Below are positions 6,041-9,339 of a DNA stretch of 9,339 nucleotides, piece after piece; the first letter of the stretch is position 1, and every line of letters starts with the position of its first letter. The stretch lies in the NCBI GenBank assembly GCA_031282125.1, contig JAITEH010000138.1, positions 1 through 9,339 on the forward strand. The letters are read 5' to 3'. Origin of the DNA: Campylobacteraceae bacterium. Lineage in GTDB: Bacteria; Campylobacterota; Campylobacteria; Campylobacterales; Campylobacteraceae. Both the position numbers and the translations under genes were made by a program. Below the pieces are notes generated by a model, which did no database searches, had not been told where the DNA came from, and saw only the letters and a list, made by a program, of their open reading frames with translations.

Positions 6041-6988
6041 ATGCCGCATAAAAAGGTTTTGGTTGTACATTATTCGCAGAGCGGACAGCTTGACAATGCG
6101 ATAAAACATTGTATTGCGCCCCTTGCAGACGATAAAGATATATCCGTTACGGATTTAAATCTAAAACCTTCAGAGCCGTTTCCTTTTCCATGGAATCTTT
6201 TGGATTTTTTGAGCGTTTTCCCTGAGAGCGTTTATTGTGATAAAATACCGCTTGAACCGTTTGGTATAGATAAAAACGAAAAGTTTGATTTGGTCATTTT
6301 GGCTTATCAAGTCTGGTTTTTGTCTCCATCGCTTCCAATGTCCGGTTTTTTGCAAAGTGCGGAAGTTAAAGAGTGGTTAAACGATAAACCCGTCATAACC
6401 TTTATTGCATGCCGCAACATGTGGCTTACGGCGCAGGAGAAGATGAAAGTTCTTATCGCAAAAAACGGCGGGATTTTGTGCGACAATGTAGCCTTAGTTG
6501 ACGGCGGCAATGCGTTTGAGACATTTATAACCACTCCGCGATGGATGCTGACGGGCAAAAAAGATGCGTTTTGGTTTTTTAAAGAAGCAGGCGTAAGTAA
6601 GAGCGACATAAAAAACAGCGCAAGATTCGGAAAAGCCGTAAAGGATGCTTTGAAAGAGGGCAAAGAGAAGAGCAAAGAACCTCTGCTTAAAGGACTTGGC
6701 GCAGTAAATGTGAATGAAAAGCTTATCATGAGCGAGAGGATAGGACACAGGAGTTTTTTGATATGGGGGAAATTGCTAAAAAAATTAGGAAAACCAAAAA
6801 GCGCTCTAAGACGCTTTTTTCTGCGCGTTTATCTGGTTTTTTTGGTATTGATGATAGTAACCGTCGTACCTTTCAGCCTTCTTTTAAGGCTGCTTTTTTA
6901 TCCGTTGATGATTAAGAAATTAAGAAAACAGAAAGCATATTACGAAGAGCCTTCTGGTTCTGAAAACTATAAGGAAAAGAATGAGTGA
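6041..6988 (+). CDS. darA: DarA-like dialkylresorcinol biosynthesis protein
   Basis: A 315-residue protein whose N-terminus VLVVHYSQSGQLDNAI (6-21) resembles the phosphate-binding loop of flavodoxin-like/NAD(P)H-FMN oxidoreductase folds. It continues with PFPFPWNLLDFLSVFPESV (46-64), LVILAYQVWFLSPSLPMSGF (84-103) and FIACRNMW (121-128). This order of motifs is that of proteins annotated DarA in dialkylresorcinol and flexirubin clusters, where DarA acts with the ketosynthase DarB and is thought to drive aromatisation of the cyclohexanedione to the resorcinol. A hydrophobic stretch (about 259-295) flanked by Arg/Lys predicts one or two C-terminal membrane segments, so the enzyme is probably tied to the inner membrane. 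The start is supported by AAGGA at 6026-6030, 10 bases ahead; an ATG at 6033 is out of frame. The stop overlaps the DarB-like start by 8 bases, a coupling that itself supports the identity. The exact reaction is inferred from the family. Confidence 0.82.
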   Translation: MPHKKVLVVHYSQSGQLDNAIKHCIAPLADDKDISVTDLNLKPSEPFPFPWNLLDFLSVFPESVYCDKIPLEPFGIDKNEKFDLVILAYQVWFLSPSLPMSGFLQSAEVKEWLNDKPVITFIACRNMWLTAQEKMKVLIAKNGGILCDNVALVDGGNAFETFITTPRWMLTGKKDAFWFFKEAGVSKSDIKNSARFGKAVKDALKEGKEKSKEPLLKGLGAVNVNEKLIMSERIGHRSFLIWGKLLKKLGKPKSALRRFFLRVYLVFLVLMIVTVVPFSLLLRLLFYPLMIKKLRKQKAYYEEPSGSENYKEKNE

Positions 6989-8126
6989 TGTTTTTATAAA
7001 TTATCTAAGCGCGGTACTGCCCAACGAGCCTGTAAATAACGACGATATGGAAAATGTTTTGGGGCTTGTCGGCGGAATGCGCTCGCGCGCAAGAAAGGTA
7101 GTGCTGAAAAGTAACGGCATCAAAAGCAGACATTATGTTTTAAAAGACGGGCAGATACTTTTTACAAACGCTAAACTTGCGGCTTTGGCGGTAGAAGAGC
7201 TTAAAACAAAAGGCGCGCCGCTTGAGAAAATGGAGCTTTTAGCGTGCGGTACGAGCTTGCCTGACCAGATTATGCCAAATCATGCTTTGATGGTTCACGG
7301 CGAACTGAAATCCAAACCAATGGAAGTAGTCTCAACGGCAGGCATCTGCTTAAGCGGCGTCATGGCTTTGAAATACGCCTACATGTCGGTATATGCGGGA
7401 TTGACGCAAAATGCCGCAGCCACAGGCAGCGAAACGGCTTCACTGGCTTTATCTAAAGATAATTTTGAAGCAGAGAGTTCTTTTAAACTCGAGCAGCTTG
7501 AGCAAAATCCTGAAATAGCGTTTGAAAAAGATTTTTTGCGTTGGATGCTCTCTGATGGCGCAGGTGCATTGTGGCTCTCTTCGGAGCCGAACAAAAGCGG
7601 TGTCTCTTTTAAAATCCACTGGATAGAGCAAATCTCATACGCGGGAGAGATGCCTGTTTGCATGTATGCAGGCGCAAATATAGACGAAAACGGCAAATTT
7701 AGAGGCTATCTGACATATTCGCAGGATGAAAGAGAGAGACTCTCAGTTTTCAGCATCAAACAAGACGTTAGACTGTTAAACGAAAATATAGTCGAATACG
7801 CCGTTGCAAAACCTCTTAAAGAGATTGCCGATAAAAGAGGATTAAAGTCGGACGATGTAGACTATTTCCTGCCTCATTACTCATCTCACTATTTTAAAGA
7901 AAAGGCGTATGAGGGCTTAAAAAAAGCAGGTTTTGACATAGGCTACGAGAAGTGGTTTACCAATCTTTATGAGAAAGGCAACACGGGAGCGGCATCGTTT
8001 TATATTATTTTGGAAGAGTTTGCAAGGACAAAACCGCTTAAAAACGGCGACCAAATACTCTGCTTTATACCTGAAAGCGGCAGATTTTCAACGGCATTTA
8101 TTTTGCTCGAAGCAGTCGTAAAATGA
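6981..8126 (+). CDS. darB: DarB-like ketosynthase (KAS III type)
   Basis: A 381-residue condensing enzyme of the FabH/KAS III superfamily. The triad is visible: Cys123 in STAGICLSGVMAL, His299 in FLPHYSSHYF and Asn334 in KGNTGAASFYI. SDGAGALWL (191-199) is the conserved glycine-rich block. In dialkylresorcinol pathways DarB joins two acyl thioesters, a beta-ketoacyl and an alpha,beta-unsaturated chain, into a 1,3-cyclohexanedione that becomes the resorcinol. It is longer than housekeeping FabH (about 320 residues), as expected of this branch, and the immediate partner is the DarA-like gene. An AAGGA site lies 5 bases before the ATG, inside the end of that gene. Its own stop overlaps the next start as ATGA. 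Without comparison to characterised DarB proteins, another KAS III-like role such as starter-unit priming cannot be fully excluded. Confidence 0.85.
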   Translation: MSDVFINYLSAVLPNEPVNNDDMENVLGLVGGMRSRARKVVLKSNGIKSRHYVLKDGQILFTNAKLAALAVEELKTKGAPLEKMELLACGTSLPDQIMPNHALMVHGELKSKPMEVVSTAGICLSGVMALKYAYMSVYAGLTQNAAATGSETASLALSKDNFEAESSFKLEQLEQNPEIAFEKDFLRWMLSDGAGALWLSSEPNKSGVSFKIHWIEQISYAGEMPVCMYAGANIDENGKFRGYLTYSQDERERLSVFSIKQDVRLLNENIVEYAVAKPLKEIADKRGLKSDDVDYFLPHYSSHYFKEKAYEGLKKAGFDIGYEKWFTNLYEKGNTGAASFYIILEEFARTKPLKNGDQILCFIPESGRFSTAFILLEAVVK

Positions 8127-8767
8127 CAATATCTCTTGAAATCCAATCTTTTTACACGCTTTTTGACGCTGAAAAGATAGAAGATTTGAGAGAAAAAGAG
8201 CTTGTGCCAAATATGATAATGCGCCGCCGTCTTACAAGAAATGCCAAAATGCTTATCTATCTGGCGGACGTGCTTAAGGTGAAAAATGAGAGGATAATTT
8301 ACGGCAGCAGTTACGGCGAACTGCGCGAGAGTATATTTATACTAAAAAGTATTTTTGCCAAATCGCCTCCAAGTCCTACCGACTTTCAAAATTCGGTTTA
8401 CAACACTCCTGCATCCTATCTTTCAATCCTGAACAACAATACTTCCGAAATCATGAGCGTCTCCAACGGCGGCAAAACGGGCGATAATGTCTTAAAAACC
8501 GCCGCGATAAAAGCTCTTGATGAAGATAGTATATTTTGCGCTGTGTGCGAGAGTTTCGGCATTGACGAACTAAAAGCTTTAAATAGCTGCGGCGCGCCGT
8601 TTGAGAGCGCGGTCGGCTTGATAGTGAAACTAAGCGGCAAGAAACCCGATATATTATATGAGAGCTTAAAACCTCTGTCCAAATTTGCCCCAAGCGTTGC
8701 AAGACTCATGAGTTTATGCAGATATTTGGATACAAATCCAACGGCGATAGTAGGCATAGAGTGCTGA
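8123..8767 (+). CDS. Short beta-ketoacyl-synthase-like protein without catalytic Cys
   Basis: A 214-residue protein matching the N-terminal ketosynthase-like domain often seen as a stand-alone protein in aryl polyene and flexirubin clusters (Pfam Ketoacyl-synt_2 type). The marks are RRRLTRNAKMLIYLADVL (34-51), IIYGSSYGELRESIFILKSI (58-77), PPSPTDFQNSVYNTPASYLSIL (82-103) and MSVSNGGKTGDNVL (111-124). The last lies where the active-site Cys of ketosynthases should be; there is none, and no downstream catalytic His motif exists because the C-terminal half is absent. It is most likely a structural or chain-length partner of a ketosynthase rather than an enzyme. It has no good ribosome binding site and begins in an ATGA overlap with the DarB-like gene, so translation probably depends on coupling. 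It is the second Cys-less ketosynthase-like protein in the window and its partner is not obvious. Confidence 0.75.
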   Translation: MTISLEIQSFYTLFDAEKIEDLREKELVPNMIMRRRLTRNAKMLIYLADVLKVKNERIIYGSSYGELRESIFILKSIFAKSPPSPTDFQNSVYNTPASYLSILNNNTSEIMSVSNGGKTGDNVLKTAAIKALDEDSIFCAVCESFGIDELKALNSCGAPFESAVGLIVKLSGKKPDILYESLKPLSKFAPSVARLMSLCRYLDTNPTAIVGIEC

Positions 8768-9105
8768 AACTTCCCCATAAGCCGCCGATACTTTTTGCTA
8801 AAGAAATTTTAGATAAAACTGAGGATTTGGCTATTGTTTTGGTAGAGTTTCCAAAACCGCCCACGCTTGGCATGATGATGGAAGCTGCCGCCCAAAGCAG
8901 TGCGGCTTTAAGCAATAGCGAAAAAGAGGGTTATCTGCTCTCATGTTCAAATCTTATCATGCATAAAAAACCAACGGGAGTGAAATTTAGCGTACATATA
9001 AAAAGTATTATGTCAAGCCCTTCGTTGAATGAACTCTATTTTGAAATGAAAAAACAAGAATCCATCGTATCAAGCGGCACTCTTTTGGTTATGTTACAAA
9101 ATTAA
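8761..9105 (+). CDS. ApeP-like hotdog-fold 3-hydroxyacyl-ACP dehydratase
   Basis: A 114-residue protein starting at GTG 8761. I prefer this to the ATG at 8716 because it puts LPHKPPIL (4-11) at the N-terminus as in related dehydratases, has an AGG 6 bases ahead, and overlaps the upstream stop by 7 bases like other junctions here. It matches the FabZ/ApeP group: LPHKPPILFAKEIL at the start, then PKPPTLGMMMEAAAQSSAAL (31-50), the central hotdog helix with Glu41 followed by AAAQ. The His of the classical HFP motif in FabZ is not present (EFP at 29-31); ApeP-like members use the PH-x-x-P block at the N-terminus, so His6 is the candidate catalytic residue. It should dehydrate the 3-hydroxyacyl-ACP to give the double bonds of a polyene chain. 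A ketoreductase, needed before this step, is not in the window. This is the last gene of the operon. Confidence 0.78.
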   Translation: MLKLPHKPPILFAKEILDKTEDLAIVLVEFPKPPTLGMMMEAAAQSSAALSNSEKEGYLLSCSNLIMHKKPTGVKFSVHIKSIMSSPSLNELYFEMKKQESIVSSGTLLVMLQN

Positions 9106-9117
9106 AACTTATAGATT

Positions 9118-9146
9118 TTTATTTAAGATAAAATAAAGCTTTTTTT
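9118..9146 (+). terminator. Weak candidate terminator after the dehydratase
   Basis: TTTATTT (9118-9124) can pair with AAATAAA (9131-9137) around a 6-base loop, and GC plus a run of seven T's follow. The position, 12 bases after the dehydratase stop, is right and the T-run is good, but the stem is purely A/T, so it is weak alone. The gap continues with the promoter of the next gene. Confidence 0.35.
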
Positions 9147-9159
9147 AACCGAGTACGGG

Positions 9160-9165
9160 TACAAT
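9160..9165 (+). promoter_or_regulatory. Candidate -10 box of the fumarate hydratase gene
   Basis: TACAAT, preceded by GGG, lies 34 bases before the ATG at 9200. It matches TATAAT in five positions. No good -35 box is present; a T-rich stretch at 9140-9146 lies in about the right region, as often in Campylobacterota. It suggests that the fumarate hydratase gene has its own promoter independent of the pigment operon. Confidence 0.45.
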
Positions 9166-9199
9166 ATTAAATACGAAATTTATATAGTAAGGAGAAGAT

Positions 9200-9339
9200 A
9201 TGAAAGTAATCAAAGCACAAGACATCACTACCGCCGTCGCCAACCTTTGTACCCAATCATGTAAAATAGTCACCCCTGATATGTACAAAGCTTTTAAACA
9301 AGCTGAGAAAGATGAGAAATCCCCGCTAGGTCGTGATAT
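9200..9339 (+). CDS. Class I fumarate hydratase, alpha/N-terminal region (3' end outside window)
   Basis: The ATG at 9200 has an AAGGAG site 5 bases ahead. The first 46 residues, beginning MKVIKAQDITTAVANLC, match the N-terminus of the iron-sulfur class I fumarate hydratase alpha subunit, including the pattern I-x-x-AV-x-x-LC, a second Cys at 21, and EKSPLGRD near the end of the visible part. The enzyme converts fumarate and malate in the TCA cycle or its reductive form; in two-gene versions the beta subunit gene would follow. The tartrate dehydratase alpha subunit is the main alternative, since the family is shared. It uses a different promoter and functional class from the genes to its left and probably marks the edge of the biosynthetic cluster. 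Confidence 0.78.
   Translation, partial: MKVIKAQDITTAVANLCTQSCKIVTPDMYKAFKQAEKDEKSPLGRD

Noticed and set aside
6033..6060. ATG at 6033 as the DarA-like start
   Set aside because: It is close to the AAGGA site but in another frame and gives no DarA-like protein.
6307..6748. Long antisense reading frames opposite the DarA-like gene (and similar ones elsewhere)
   Set aside because: They mirror strongly supported coding sequences, have no ribosome binding sites or family motifs, and are explained by codon bias of the real genes.
8716..8760. Dehydratase start at the ATG at 8716
   Set aside because: No ribosome binding site precedes it, and it extends past the normal PHKPP N-terminus by 15 unlike residues read from the previous gene.
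1..9339. CRISPR arrays, tRNA/rRNA genes, insertion sequences
   Set aside because: No regularly spaced repeats, no tRNA-like cloverleaf or rRNA stretches, and no transposase motifs were seen on either strand.

Overview
The window looks like part of the chromosome of a moderately AT-rich Gram-negative bacterium, most probably a member of the Campylobacterota (Sulfurimonas/Sulfuricurvum-like). This rests on codon and base composition, extended -10 promoters with poor -35 boxes, strongly overlapping genes, and a class I fumarate hydratase start at the right edge. The assignment is an inference; there is no rRNA or marker gene to prove it.

Bases 1-1232 (+) hold the end of an operon that starts outside the window: the C-terminal part of a family 2 glycosyltransferase, coupled by a TGATG overlap to an LpxL/HtrB-like acyltransferase. 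A small lipoprotein gene follows on the minus strand (1745-1344), with its own promoter and a strong intrinsic terminator. Bases 5942-1808 (-) form one tightly packed operon, in order of transcription: ABC ATPase, ABC-2 permease, acyl carrier protein, a full ketosynthase (Cys-His-His), and a ketosynthase-like protein without the nucleophilic Cys (chain-length-factor-like). A 98-bp divergent control region (5943-6040) separates this from a plus-strand operon (6041-9105): a DarA-like protein, a DarB-like KAS III-type ketosynthase, a second short ketosynthase-like protein without a Cys, and an ApeP-like hotdog dehydratase. The window ends in the first 46 codons of a class I fumarate hydratase, a housekeeping gene that probably marks the right border of the cluster.

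Together this is a fatty-acid-like type II polyketide locus of the dialkylresorcinol / aryl polyene / flexirubin class. The proposed scheme is: the ketosynthase with one or both Cys-less partners extends a chain on the ACP, the dehydratase introduces double bonds, and DarB with DarA condenses two acyl chains into a cyclohexanedione/resorcinol head. The glycosyltransferase and acyltransferase would attach the product to a lipid or sugar anchor, and the ABC-2 transporter would move the product or its carrier lipid across the inner membrane. The ketoreductase, starter-unit ligase, phosphopantetheinyl transferase and any aryl-starter enzyme are not in the window and may lie to the left of base 1. 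The family assignments are well supported by motifs; the exact product is not determined by what is visible.
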